A DNA stretch of 57,376 nt from an uncultured Prevotellaceae bacterium (lineage in GTDB: Bacteria > Bacteroidota > Bacteroidia > Bacteroidales > Bacteroidaceae): assembly GCA_947170495.1 (NCBI GenBank), contig CAMVUB010000011.1, positions 1 through 57,376 of the forward strand. Reading direction: 5' to 3'. The notes under the pieces are model-generated. The model saw nothing but the letters and a program-made list of their open reading frames with translations. It did no database searches and was not told the origin of the DNA. This document shows, piece after piece, positions 50,514 to 57,376 of this stretch (position 1 is its first letter; the number at the start of each line of letters is the position of its first letter). A program made the position numbers and the translations under genes.

Positions 50514-51140
50514 ATGCATAAAATCATCTTCACCATCCTCCTGTCGGCACTCACGCTCAACGTCAGCGCACAGAGTGCCCGAAAAGTCCTCGACAACACA
50601 GCTGCCCGCATGACCAAGACGGGCGGCGTGAAAGCCCAGTTCAAAGCCACACAGTTCAACGGCATGACGCCACAGAGCACAACCACCGGCACGATGCTCA
50701 TGAATGGCAACAGCTTCCAGATGACCACCGAAGAACTCCTCGTATGGTTCGACGGCAAGACGCAGTGGAGCATGATGAAGAACAGCAATGAAGTGAATGT
50801 GTCGGAACCCGACGAAGAAGACCTGGTGGAACTGAATCCCGCCATACTCGTGAACATCTACAAGCGCGGTTTCAACTACCGCATGACGAAATCCACTCTC
50901 CGCGGGCGCCCCACCTATGTCGTGCACCTGTGGCCGAAGTACGAAGACACCGACTACAGCGACATCTTCGTGGACATCGACCAGGCCAACTACAATCCGC
51001 TGTGCATCCGTGCCAAGCGCGATGGCGACTGGGTGCGCCTGTCCATCCTCTCCTTCCAGAACGGCTTAGTATTCCCCGCTTCCACCTTTGTATTTCCCAA
51101 GAAGGACTATCCTAAGGTCGAAGTAATCGATCTAAGATAA
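50514..51140 (+). CDS. LolA-like outer-membrane lipoprotein carrier
   Basis: 208 residues. The signal peptide MHKIIFTILLSALTLNVSAQ is followed by an eleven-strand-type LolA barrel pattern (GGVKAQFKATQFNG, GTMLMNGNSFQMTTEELLVWFDGKTQW, IFVDIDQANYNP). It is expected to ferry lipoproteins across the periplasm. It is a diverged LolA of the Bacteroidetes type, so the symbol is withheld. The gap to ftsK is 48 bp. Confidence 0.88.
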   Translation: MHKIIFTILLSALTLNVSAQSARKVLDNTAARMTKTGGVKAQFKATQFNGMTPQSTTTGTMLMNGNSFQMTTEELLVWFDGKTQWSMMKNSNEVNVSEPDEEDLVELNPAILVNIYKRGFNYRMTKSTLRGRPTYVVHLWPKYEDTDYSDIFVDIDQANYNPLCIRAKRDGDWVRLSILSFQNGLVFPASTFVFPKKDYPKVEVIDLR

Positions 51141-51143
51141 AAA

Positions 51144-51300
51144 AGCCCCCGAGCCCCCTAAAGGGGAGCGTAGGGAATGAAAAATGAAACTTGAACTCTT
51201 TGAATCCTTTGAACCCTTTGACCCCATACCCCCCTTCCACTGTCCCTCTCCCAAGTCTCCCCTCGGGGAGATTTAGAGGGGGCCACCTAAACCCTTGAAT
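51144..51300. repeat. GC-rich inverted pair around a TTTGAACCC array between the lolA-like gene and trxB
   Basis: AGCCCCCGAGCCCCCTAAAG (from 51145) and, inverted, CTCCCCTCGGGGAG with GAGGGGGCC (51257-51284) bracket CTTTGAATCCTTTGAACCC units. The 162-bp gap holds no gene. The inner palindrome CTCCCCTCGGGGAG is not followed by a T-run. Confidence 0.7.
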
Positions 51301-51302
51301 AT

Positions 51303-52235
51303 ATGAAACACATTAAACTCCTCATCCTCGGCAGCGGCCCTGCAGGCTACACAGCTGCTATCTATGCCGGTCGTTCCGGCCTCACCCCCGTCTTGTATGA
51401 AGGTCTCCAGCCCGGCGGCCAGCTCACCACCACCACCGAAGTGGAGAACTTCCCCGGCTTCCCCGAAGGCATCGATGCCAACGAGCTCATGGATAACATG
51501 CGCTCCCAGGCCGAGCGCTTCGGCTGTCAGTTTGTGCCGAATATGGCAGTGAAGGCCGACCTGAGCAAAGCACCCTATCACCTATGGTTCGACGATAACA
51601 GCGAGGTCACCTGCGACTGCCTCATCATCGCCACCGGTGCCTCCGCCAAGTATCTCGGCCTAGCCGATGAAGAGAAATACCGTGGCCAGGGCGTCTCGGC
51701 CTGTGCCACCTGCGACGGTTTCTTCTACCGCAAGAAGACCGTGGCCGTCGTCGGCGGTGGCGACACCGCCTGCGAGGAGGCATCCTATCTCGCCGGCCTC
51801 GCCGCGAAGGTCTATCTCATTGTGCGCAAGCCCTACCTGCGTGCCACACAGATTATGCAGGAGCGCGTGCTCAATAATCCTAAGATTGAAGTGCTCTTCG
51901 AGCACAACACCGTAGGTCTCTTCGGCGAGAACGGTGTCGAGGGAGCACATGTCGTCTATCGCAAGGGCGAGACCGACGAGCGTCGCTACGACATCGCCAT
52001 CGACGGCTTCTTCCTGGCCATTGGCCATCGTCCGAACTCAGACCTCTTCACTCCTTGGGTGAAGACCGACGAGACGGGCTACATCCTCACCGAGGGCGAC
52101 TCACCCCGCACGGGTGTCCCCGGTGTCTTCGCAGCCGGCGATGTGGCCGACCCGCACTACCGTCAGGGTGTCGTGGCCGCAGCCTCGGGCGCAAAAGCAG
52201 CCATCGAGGCTGAACGCTATCTGGCAACTCTTTAA
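51303..52235 (+). CDS. trxB: Thioredoxin-disulfide reductase
   Basis: NADPH-dependent flavoenzyme that reduces thioredoxin. 310 residues, cytosolic. FAD motif LILGSGPAGYTAAIYAGR, redox pair Cys134/Cys137 in SACATCDGFF, NADPH motif VVGGGDTACEEASYL, and C-terminal GVFAAGDVADPHYRQGVVAA. A strong hairpin follows the stop. Confidence 0.96.
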   Translation: MKHIKLLILGSGPAGYTAAIYAGRSGLTPVLYEGLQPGGQLTTTTEVENFPGFPEGIDANELMDNMRSQAERFGCQFVPNMAVKADLSKAPYHLWFDDNSEVTCDCLIIATGASAKYLGLADEEKYRGQGVSACATCDGFFYRKKTVAVVGGGDTACEEASYLAGLAAKVYLIVRKPYLRATQIMQERVLNNPKIEVLFEHNTVGLFGENGVEGAHVVYRKGETDERRYDIAIDGFFLAIGHRPNSDLFTPWVKTDETGYILTEGDSPRTGVPGVFAAGDVADPHYRQGVVAAASGAKAAIEAERYLATL

Positions 52236-52242
52236 CTCATAC

Positions 52243-52279
52243 GAGAGCCCTATGAACCACCTGTGCTCATAGGGCTCTC
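52243..52279 (+). terminator. Terminator hairpin after trxB
   Basis: GAGAGCCCTATGA (52243-52255) pairs perfectly with TCATAGGGCTCTC (52267-52279), a 13-bp stem with an 11-nt loop. No T-run follows, so it may be a terminator or a 3'-end protecting structure. Confidence 0.7.
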
Positions 52280-52310
52280 ATCATAAACCGCTTTACGACT
52301 AACACGCTCT

Positions 52311-54791
52311 ATGAAAACACGACATTTCCTTTCCTTACTGCTTGGATGGCTCCCCCTCCTCGCTTCCGCCCAACCAGACTTCGGGCAAGCACGTCTATTG
52401 AACCACGGTTGGCGCTTTCAGCTGACTACCGAGCATGACAGCACCCTCTCTGCCCCAACCTTCGATGACTCGCGATGGCAACGAGTGGCAGTACCCCATG
52501 ACTGGGGCGTGACACAGCCCATGTCACCCGACTGCGGCTCCTGCCAAGGCTACCTGCCCGGCGGAATGGGATGGTATCGCCACACGCTGGACGTCACAGC
52601 CTATGACATCGCCGACGGACGTAAACTATACATCTACTTCGAGGGCGTCTATAACCGCTCCACGGTCTATGTCAACGGCCACCGCATCGGCTATCGCCCC
52701 AGCGGTTTCGCCTCGTTCCTCTATGACCTCACCCCTTACCTGCATGTGGGCGATGACAATGTGATTGCCGTACATGTAGATCATTCCCGTCAGAACGACT
52801 CACGCTGGTACACGGGTTCCGGCATCTACCGCCCCGTGTGGCTCGTCAGTGCCCCCGCCACACATCTGGCTCTCTGGGGCACCTCATGGAAGGTGAAGAG
52901 CCTCAACAGCAAGAAGGCGGTGGTGGAGGTAAAGGTAGAAGACCCACCCCTCACCCTCCCTGTAAGGGAGGGAGTGGTCACCTCTCAAAACAAGACATCC
53001 TCAAGAAGCATTCAAATTGAAATTATTGATAGAGATGAAAAGGTCATAGCCAGCAGCAAAAGTAATAGTTCCCTCCCTAACAGGGAGGGCGGAGGGTGGG
53101 TCTGCTCTTTAACCATCCCCTCACCTCACCTCTGGAACCTCGACTCCCCCTATCTATATAAGGTACGCGCGCGCCTGATGGCCAACGGCCAGGAGGTGGA
53201 TCGCTCCGAGGTGCCCATGGGACTGCGCACACTGCAGTTCTCGTCCGACAAAGGCTTTGCCCTCAACGGAAAGTGGATGAAGGTCAAGGGCGTCTGTGTG
53301 CACGACGATGCCGGTGCCCTCGGCACCGCCGTTCCCGTCGGCGTGTGGAAACATCGCCTCCTCAACCTCAAGTCCATCGGCGTCAACGCTCTCCGCATGA
53401 GCCACAACCCTCATGCCCCTGCCCTCTACGCCCTCTGCGACTCGCTCGGCCTGCTCGTCATGGACGAGGCCAGCGACGAATGGGAGTTCCCCAAGCGCAA
53501 GTGGCTGAAGGGCTGGAACCAGGGCAAGCCCGGCTTCGAAGGCACCTTTGATTACTTCGAGGAGTGGATAGACCGCGACGTGGCCGACATGGTGCGCCGC
53601 GACCGCTGCCACCCCTGCATCTTCCTCTGGAGCATCGGCAATGAAGTCGATTACCCCAACGACCCCTACTCCCACCCCGTCCTCAACGGCGGTGGCAGCG
53701 ACTTCACACAGCCTGCCTATGGCGGCTACAAACCCGACCAACCCAATGCCGAGCGCATCGGCATCATCGCACAGCGTCTGGCCAAGATTGTGCGCGACAT
53801 CGATGACTCACGTGCTGTCACAGGCGCCCTCGCCGGTGTCGTCATGAGCAACGAGACTGCCTACCCCGAAGCCGTGGATGTCGTAGGTTACAACTACACC
53901 GAAAGCCGCTACGCCACCGACCATCAGCGCTACCCCAAGCGCGTCATCTACGGCAGCGAGAACCGCCACGACCTGCCCGCATGGAAAGCCGTGCGAGACA
54001 ACGAGCACATCTTCGGACAGTTCCTGTGGACCGGCATCGACTACCTCGGCGAGAGCGGCCCCTGGCCAGCTCGCGGCTCTTCGGCCGGCCTACTCGACCT
54101 CGCCGGCAACATCAAGCCCAACGGCCACTACCGCGCTGCGCTGTGGGCCGAGCAGCCCGTCTGCTACATCGGCACCTATCCCGCCATGCAACCTGGCGGC
54201 CGCCGCAATCGGGGTCGCAACTGGGTCTCCCCCTACGCTCCCGCCATCTGGAACTATGAAGAAGGCCAGCGCGTCCGCGTCGTCTGCTACACCAACGCTC
54301 CGTCAGCACGCCTGCTGCTCAACAACACTCCCGTAGGCGGCGACCCCAAGCGCGACAAGGACACCGACATCCTCTACTGGGACATCGACTACCAAGCCGG
54401 AACGCTCAGCTGCGAGGCCACCAACGGTGCCACCTCCACGATCACCACCTGCGGCCGTCCCTATGCCCTGCGCGCCACCCTCGACCCAGCGGCATCGGCG
54501 TCTGGCGACGTCGTTCTCATCCATGTCGAAGTCCTCGACGAAGACGGCAATCTCGTGCCTCTCGCCGACAACGACATCACCTGCCACATCGACGGCACCT
54601 CGCGCCTGCTCGGTTTGGAGAACGGCGACATCAGCGACACCTCCAACAAAACCGACCGCCACGAACGCGCCCACGCCGGCCGCCTCCTTGCCTACATCAC
54701 CCCTGGCACCGCCACCATCCGCTTCACCTCACCCCTCCTCCGTCCTGCTGAAGTCAAGTGTGCCCCCGCAAGTCCGATGACTCACAAATAA
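52311..54791 (+). CDS. Glycoside hydrolase family 2 protein (beta-galactosidase-like), exported
   Basis: 826 residues with a signal peptide (MKTRHFLSLLLGWLPLLASAQ). It has a jelly-roll sugar-binding domain (about 30-185), an immunoglobulin-like domain (about 190-325), and a TIM barrel with LRMSHNPHAPALYALCDSLG, acid/base Glu about 445 in WSIGNEVDYP, and nucleophile Glu about 550 in IYGSENRHD. C-terminal beta domains follow. Beta-galactosidase or a related exo-glycosidase is likely; substrate is not determinable. The second domain is interrupted by two in-frame repeat segments (PPLTLPVREG and SLPNREGGG) in opposite orientation. There is no SusC/D pair nearby. Confidence 0.9.
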   Translation: MKTRHFLSLLLGWLPLLASAQPDFGQARLLNHGWRFQLTTEHDSTLSAPTFDDSRWQRVAVPHDWGVTQPMSPDCGSCQGYLPGGMGWYRHTLDVTAYDIADGRKLYIYFEGVYNRSTVYVNGHRIGYRPSGFASFLYDLTPYLHVGDDNVIAVHVDHSRQNDSRWYTGSGIYRPVWLVSAPATHLALWGTSWKVKSLNSKKAVVEVKVEDPPLTLPVREGVVTSQNKTSSRSIQIEIIDRDEKVIASSKSNSSLPNREGGGWVCSLTIPSPHLWNLDSPYLYKVRARLMANGQEVDRSEVPMGLRTLQFSSDKGFALNGKWMKVKGVCVHDDAGALGTAVPVGVWKHRLLNLKSIGVNALRMSHNPHAPALYALCDSLGLLVMDEASDEWEFPKRKWLKGWNQGKPGFEGTFDYFEEWIDRDVADMVRRDRCHPCIFLWSIGNEVDYPNDPYSHPVLNGGGSDFTQPAYGGYKPDQPNAERIGIIAQRLAKIVRDIDDSRAVTGALAGVVMSNETAYPEAVDVVGYNYTESRYATDHQRYPKRVIYGSENRHDLPAWKAVRDNEHIFGQFLWTGIDYLGESGPWPARGSSAGLLDLAGNIKPNGHYRAALWAEQPVCYIGTYPAMQPGGRRNRGRNWVSPYAPAIWNYEEGQRVRVVCYTNAPSARLLLNNTPVGGDPKRDKDTDILYWDIDYQAGTLSCEATNGATSTITTCGRPYALRATLDPAASASGDVVLIHVEVLDEDGNLVPLADNDITCHIDGTSRLLGLENGDISDTSNKTDRHERAHAGRLLAYITPGTATIRFTSPLLRPAEVKCAPASPMTHK
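52941..53103. repeat. Inverted pair of GC-rich repeats inside the GH2 gene
   Basis: The left arm (52941-52974) and right arm (53070-53103) are imperfect reverse complements over about 32 bp, each carrying a CCCTCCCTGT-AGGGAGGG palindrome. The 95-bp AT-rich stretch between reads as genuine GH2 beta-sandwich (IQIEIIDRDEKVIA), so two separate in-frame insertions are likely. Confidence 0.8.
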
Positions 54792-54819
54792 CAATAAATA
54801 CCGAAAGCATTCACCCTTC

Positions 54820-54849
54820 GCCTTCCCATTCACGTGGGAAGGCTTTTTT
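54820..54849 (+). terminator. Rho-independent terminator after the GH2 gene
   Basis: GCCTTCCCA (54820-54828), loop TTCACG, TGGGAAGGC (54835-54843), then TTTTTT. Textbook structure 30 bp past the stop. Confidence 0.85.
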
Positions 54850-54903
54850 GTGCCCCATGCCGAAAAAAGAAGATATTTATGCCGCACGTAATAAAATAAT
54901 GTG

Positions 54904-54911
54904 TAACTTTG
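54904..54911 (+). promoter_or_regulatory. Predicted -7 box for the DUF3791 gene
   Basis: TAACTTTG, 41 bp before the chosen ATG at 54953. It argues against the longer frame that begins inside the GH2 terminator region. Confidence 0.5.
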
Positions 54912-54952
54912 TGCCGTCTCACGCAGAAAAGCTTCAAAAACTCAGAAATAGG

Positions 54953-55171
54953 ATGTACCCAATTAAAGACATCGCAGAATATATCGTAGCACTCATCGCT
55001 GCGTTTGCCCGCCGCTTTTCCATGACCGAAACAGAGGCGTACCAGTATCTCCATCGCTATGGGGCTATATCTGTTGCACACGAATACTATGACGTGATGC
55101 ACACCCAGTCCTTCAATGACATGGTTGAGAGTATGGCTTCATACTGCCGCAGGAAAGGAGGTCAGCTATGA
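54953..55171 (+). CDS. DUF3791 domain protein
   Basis: 72 residues (MYPIKDIAEYIVALIAAFAR onward), matching the small helical DUF3791 family by its YIVALI-x-FARRF-x-MTETEAYQYLHRYGAI pattern. In Bacteroidales and Firmicutes it is typically followed by a DUF3990 gene, and the pair has the layout of a two-gene toxin-antitoxin-like module. That role is inference. Here the ATGA overlap with the next frame is kept, but the partner is truncated. Base composition drops from this point rightward. The upstream frame is open further, but promoter and family length favour this start. Confidence 0.8.
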   Translation: MYPIKDIAEYIVALIAAFARRFSMTETEAYQYLHRYGAISVAHEYYDVMHTQSFNDMVESMASYCRRKGGQL

Positions 55172-55308
55172 TGAAGCTCTATCATGGTTCCACTGTCACC
55201 ATCGACAGAATAGATCTTTCCAAGTCACGGCCCAATAAAGATTTTAGACGTGGTTTTTATTTGTCCTCCTTCAACGACAAATCAATGTCAAGACACTCTA
55301 ACAGCTGA
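55168..55308 (+). pseudogene. DUF3990-like gene, 3'-truncated
   Basis: 46 codons (MMKLYHGSTVTIDRIDLSKS, then KDFRRGFYLSSFNDKS) match the first part of DUF3990 proteins, whose YHGS and D-F-G-x-GFY motifs are ADP-ribosyltransferase-like in appearance. Normal members run to roughly 150-170 residues. The family sequence stops at about residue 40 and a TGA follows shortly after, with no continuation in other frames up to 55489. It is broken by deletion or replacement at the junction with the methyltransferase module. Confidence 0.7.
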
Positions 55309-55482
55309 TTATTGATTGATTGATAGAGAGAGAAGTGTCTCAATTTTTGCCCGCAGAGAATCAACAACGAACTCATGATTTGTCGGTTTCTGTACAGATG
55401 GAGCATTTGTTGGTCCCCTACTATTGAAAGAGAGACAAATACCTAAACAAGGAAAAAGATTAATAATAACCGTGCCATCACT
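55309..55482 (-). pseudogene. Possible relic of a gene downstream of the methyltransferase
   Basis: The minus strand has 57 open codons without an in-frame ATG, ending TAA at 55309-55311 and containing SRGPTNAPSVQKPTNHEFVV and DSLRAKIETLLSLSINQ. It reads like a protein C-terminus. A restriction-enzyme or accessory-gene remnant is possible but no family is recognised. An (ATTG) triplet tandem and AGAGAG run (55310-55331) mark the junction with the truncated DUF3990 gene. Confidence 0.3.
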
Positions 55483-55489
55483 TTATTAA

Positions 55490-57361
55490 TTAGATAGTTA
55501 TCAATTCCAAAATCTTATTGGCTATTGCTTTAGCCATTAATGGTGGTACAGCATTTCCTACCATTGTGTATTGAGGCGTTTCAGATTTACGCTTGTCGCC
55601 ACCTGTGGTTCTTTTTCCCTGAAACACGAAGGAATCATCAAAGGATTGCAAGCGTGCCATCTCTCTTACCGTTGGTGCACGATGACTATGGTAGTGAATG
55701 AAATCGTCTGGCAAGGTAACAACTGTTGGTGATTGACCATCTGGCTTTAATACCGTATAGTTACGTTTGTCAGAGTTGAGCCCCATATCCGACAATTGCT
55801 TTTTCACTTCATCAGTATAGTCACCGGCTTCGGCAATGACTTCTAAGCGATTAAGCACCTCTTCACTCTGCTTGCTTGTCTGATGATTGAATAGGCGAGC
55901 ATGTTTAACAATCTCGTTTTCAAGATCATCCAGGCTCCTTACATAGAAAGGCTCTTTGATAGTAAAGCGGTGTCCAAGTCGTCCTTGTCTTGACCACTCA
56001 GAATAAGTTTCACCGTTGTCATCGGGCTTTCCGTCAATGCTTCGAGTAATATCCAGAGCTGCGTATCGGTTTATTTCGGGAACTTCTGAATAGTCACTTG
56101 CAGATTCACCATTGTTCAAGAAGTCCAAGTCGTGCAATGCCTCATAGACAGTTACTTTGTTGTCCTCAGTTGTTGCAGGTATATCCGTAATCATTGGCTG
56201 ATCCTTACGGCATCCAATGAAGATAACCCTTTCACGATTCTGAGGCACTCCATAGTCAGAAGAATTCAGTATTAGCGGCTTCTTTATACGATAGAGGTGT
56301 ATCTCATTCATTACTTGCTCATATTTTTCAAGAGAATTGTCATCCTCTGCATATTTCCGTAATTCGCCAAAGACCTCTTCCAAAGTAAGCGTGTAAAGAT
56401 TAACCATCAGTTTTAACCTATCCGCAAGCTCCGTTTGATCCTTAAATTCCTCTGCCCAATAAAGGTGTCTATTTATTGTTTCAGCTAAATCGTCGTCGCT
56501 TAAAGCATACACGAAGTCATTAAACTTCTTTACCAATCTGTCATTATCTACGTCTGCCTCAGCTTTCAGATGTAGAATGGAATCTATCAATTTCTGTCGC
56601 TTTGAAGATAATTTAAGAAGAGACAAGGCGTGACGTATCGTCGTAATATGTTGATTACTCTTACTAACCTTCAAAGGAACTGGCTTCGTCAGTTGTTTGT
56701 AAACTGACTCCACAATTTGGAAATATTTGTCGATGAAAAAGTCCTCTTTGCCATCCTCAACAGTTTCTATTCTAATCTTGTTGATAAAGCATTGACGTAC
56801 TGAATCATTAGCCGTTCTGCTTAGAACACCGTTAAAATAGGCAAGTGTGTCATCCACTCTCTCATCATCAATGATAGAACGGATTTCATTCATTACTGCC
56901 GTCTTGAATTTACCCTTATCTTTCGTCAGAATACCCTTCACATTCTCCATCACAAAATATTTAGGACGGAGCTTGCGGATAACTCTCAAATAGTGGATGA
57001 AGAGATTATCACGTTTATCAAACTTCCTTCTTCTGCCAGACAAACTAAACGACTGGCAACTTGGGCCACCCGTTACCACATCTATATCCTGGTCGCCAAT
57101 CTCCTTTTCAAGACGTGCCAAGAAATCATCTGACATAATATCTTCTGTAATGAACGCAGTATCCAACCCCAATTGGCGATTATACCTCACTTTATGGGTC
57201 AACTCGCAGTTACTATTGATGTCACTAGCCAGGACAAAATCGAAATATTTATCGTCAGTATATGCTTGCAAAAATCCCTCACTAATGCCACCAGCACCAG
57301 CGAAGAGGTCAATGAATTTTATCGGAGTTTTACCTTGTTTGAACTCTTCTATTTCTGCCAT
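55490..57361 (-). CDS. DNA (cytosine-5-)-methyltransferase with large internal insertion
   Basis: 623 residues. Motif I FIDLFAGAGGISEGF (about 16-30), motif IV VTGGPSCQSFSLSGR with catalytic Cys102, motif VI VMENVKG (about 137-143), motif VIII YGVPQNRERVIFIG (about 370-383), motif IX RAPTVREMARLQSF, and motif X MVGNAVPPLMAKAI near the C-terminus. Between VI and VIII lie about 200 residues of charged helix-rich sequence where ordinary family members have about 30. The sequence is clearly AT-richer than the rest of the window, suggesting horizontal acquisition. No restriction enzyme is seen downstream; the upstream side lies outside the window. Confidence 0.93.
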   Translation of the reverse strand: MAEIEEFKQGKTPIKFIDLFAGAGGISEGFLQAYTDDKYFDFVLASDINSNCELTHKVRYNRQLGLDTAFITEDIMSDDFLARLEKEIGDQDIDVVTGGPSCQSFSLSGRRRKFDKRDNLFIHYLRVIRKLRPKYFVMENVKGILTKDKGKFKTAVMNEIRSIIDDERVDDTLAYFNGVLSRTANDSVRQCFINKIRIETVEDGKEDFFIDKYFQIVESVYKQLTKPVPLKVSKSNQHITTIRHALSLLKLSSKRQKLIDSILHLKAEADVDNDRLVKKFNDFVYALSDDDLAETINRHLYWAEEFKDQTELADRLKLMVNLYTLTLEEVFGELRKYAEDDNSLEKYEQVMNEIHLYRIKKPLILNSSDYGVPQNRERVIFIGCRKDQPMITDIPATTEDNKVTVYEALHDLDFLNNGESASDYSEVPEINRYAALDITRSIDGKPDDNGETYSEWSRQGRLGHRFTIKEPFYVRSLDDLENEIVKHARLFNHQTSKQSEEVLNRLEVIAEAGDYTDEVKKQLSDMGLNSDKRNYTVLKPDGQSPTVVTLPDDFIHYHSHRAPTVREMARLQSFDDSFVFQGKRTTGGDKRKSETPQYTMVGNAVPPLMAKAIANKILELITI

Positions 57362-57376
57362 ATATTATCTTCTCTT

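Overview
The window reads as chromosomal DNA from a GC-rich member of the Bacteroidales, most likely the Prevotellaceae. Evidence: Bacteroidetes-type promoters (TAnnTTTG, often with TTTG about 19-23 bp upstream) precede many genes instead of sigma-70 boxes. The window carries both a sodium-pumping NQR operon and an RNF operon, a ribosomal protein S16 with a long Ala/Lys/Glu tail, a class III fructose-bisphosphatase, and a DUF3791/DUF3990 pair. Genus placement is inference.

Layout. 1-5.7 kb: nqrABCDEF on the minus strand, cut off inside nqrF at the left edge. 5.8-10.2 kb: tamB on plus. 10.2-17.9 kb: minus-strand clpC, htpG and a pepD/lipoprotein pair. 18-23.3 kb: plus-strand small membrane protein, Skp/OmpH-like lipoprotein, prmA, class III FBPase and an HI0933-type flavoprotein. 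23.4-29.3 kb: minus-strand rseC-rnfBCDGEA. 29.5-34.7 kb: rpsP, free-methionine sulfoxide reductase, a His-rich TonB receptor and ettA. 34.8-41.3 kb: cell-wall hydrolases, cdd, yigZ, DUF1015, serA and serC. 41.5-45.5 kb: a secreted coiled-coil protein, phosphosugar mutase, nudC and a cyclophilin followed by a gene relic. 45.9-54.8 kb: rlmI-like methyltransferase, RNase D-like exonuclease, ftsK-lolA-trxB and a family 2 glycoside hydrolase. 54.9-57.4 kb: an AT-rich accessory patch with a DUF3791 gene, a truncated DUF3990 gene and a large C5-cytosine DNA methyltransferase.

How it works together. NQR and RNF both couple electron transfer to ion pumping at the inner membrane (NADH:quinone and ferredoxin:NAD), and two such operons lie about 18 kb apart. 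The rest is mainly envelope biogenesis (TamB, Skp-like, LolA-like, glucosaminidase, lysozyme), protein quality control (ClpC, HtpG, PPIases), serine synthesis and sugar-phosphate metabolism.

Most notable. (1) NqrC has an extra N-terminal rubredoxin-like CxxC/CPxC module and a 124-residue C-terminal tail with 29 cysteines. (2) Several families of short dispersed repeats, GC-rich palindromes and AT-rich paired arrays, sit between almost all genes. They also enter reading frames in phase (prmA, fbp, the HI0933 flavoprotein, rnfC, rnfB, the TonB receptor, nudC, the GH2 gene, possibly tamB) and supply the last codons of prmA, nudC and rseC. (3) A 22-bp-period palindromic tandem repeat lies beside rnfA. 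(4) The right end shows a truncated DUF3990 gene abutting a methyltransferase module. No tRNA, rRNA, CRISPR array or complete transposon was seen.
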